From the NCBI GenBank assembly GCA_030599405.1, contig JAUVOB010000126.1, positions 1-5,578 on the forward strand: a stretch of 5,578 nt of DNA. Direction: 5' to 3'. Below are positions 5,153 through 5,578 of the stretch, piece by piece (position 1 is the stretch's first letter; each line of letters opens with the position of its first letter). A program made the position numbers and the translations under genes. Below the pieces are notes generated by a model that saw only the letters and a program-made list of their open reading frames with translations, did not search any database and had not been told where the DNA came from. The stretch comes from Chloroflexota bacterium. Its GTDB lineage: Bacteria; Chloroflexota; Anaerolineae; Promineifilales; Promineifilaceae.

Positions 5153-5578
5153 ATGAATAAAACACACGTTACAAAACCGGCCGAGGTCGAACGGCAATGG
5201 TTTGTCGTGGATGCTGAAGGACAGACCCTGGGTCGCCTGGCATCGGAAATTGCGAAGATTATAAAGGGTAAGCACAAACCTATCTATAGCCCTTCTGTTG
5301 ACTGCGGTGACTATGTGATCGTTATCAACGCGGAGAAGATCAAGGTTACAGGTCGACGACTGGACCAGAAAAAGTACTATCGACACTCCGGTTACACGGG
5401 AGGGTTGACAGAGATTACGTTGCGAGACCAGTTGGACAAATACCCGACTAGGGTTCTAGATTCGGCCGTTCGAGGAATGCTACCCAAGAACAGCTTGGGA
5501 AGAAAAATGGCGAAGAAGCTGAAGCTATACGCAGGCTCCGAGCACCCGCATCAGGCGCAGCAGCTGGTCCCATTAGAG
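5153..5578 (+). CDS. rplM: 50S ribosomal protein L13 (3' end outside window)
   Basis: L13 binds 23S rRNA early in 50S assembly. The frame starts at ATG 5153 and stays open for 142 codons to the window edge, so no stop is seen. Conserved features: [21 protein letters not shown] (14-34), [29 protein letters not shown] (39-67), [11 protein letters not shown] (75-85), [23 protein letters not shown] (106-128) and [12 protein letters not shown] (131-142). Family members are usually about 142-147 residues, so only a few codons should be missing. The first 12-14 residues form a slightly longer N-terminal lead than the shortest family members. AGGAG (5140-5144) at 8 nt lies in the end of truA, whose stop is 3 nt before this ATG, so translation is probably coupled. 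rpsI would be expected next. Confidence 0.97.
   Translation, partial: MNKTHVTKPAEVERQWFVVDAEGQTLGRLASEIAKIIKGKHKPIYSPSVDCGDYVIVINAEKIKVTGRRLDQKKYYRHSGYTGGLTEITLRDQLDKYPTRVLDSAVRGMLPKNSLGRKMAKKLKLYAGSEHPHQAQQLVPLE

Overview
The window is a stretch of the conserved bacterial spc/alpha ribosomal-protein region. Every gene is on the + strand, in the order secY (3' end), adk, rpmJ, rpsM, rpsK, rpsD, rpoA, rplQ, truA, rplM (5' part, running off the right edge). No mobile element, tRNA, rRNA, CRISPR array or defence-type gene is visible. I do not see a previously undescribed system; the window is core housekeeping DNA with some unusual details.

The organism is a bacterium: it has an alpha subunit with an NTD and a CTD, bacterial L17, L36 and TruA, and Shine-Dalgarno-led genes. 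Base composition looks near half G+C by eye. The gene order (truA-rplM after rplQ), the zinc-ligand form of S4, L36 and (partly) Adk, the arginine-rich S13 tail and the general protein style are compatible with Chloroflexota. That placement is from memory of family style and is tentative.

Layout. 1-314 is the SecY C-terminus. 327-980 is adenylate kinase. A 16-bp perfect palindrome sits on the adk stop codon, and rpmJ (L36) follows at 1018-1131. The genes map and infA, which many bacteria carry between adk and rpmJ, are absent here. 1132-1209 is a 78-nt spacer with competing inverted repeats and a 22-codon open frame. 1210-2015 holds rpsM and rpsK. 2016-2115 is a 100-nt structured spacer before rpsD (TTG start). 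rpsD ends at 2754, rpoA (TTG start) covers 2839-3825, rplQ 3899-4327, truA 4400-5149 and rplM 5153-5578.

How the genes work together: SecY is the protein-export channel, Adk balances adenine nucleotides, S13/S11/S4 build the small subunit, L36/L17/L13 the large subunit, RpoA is the assembly platform of RNA polymerase, and TruA makes pseudouridines in the tRNA anticodon arm. The genes are presumably co-transcribed. The 72-100-nt spacers before rpsM, rpsD, rpoA, rplQ and truA each hold an inverted repeat without a T-run. They are better read as mRNA structure (translational control or processing) than as terminators. I found no convincing promoter inside the window.
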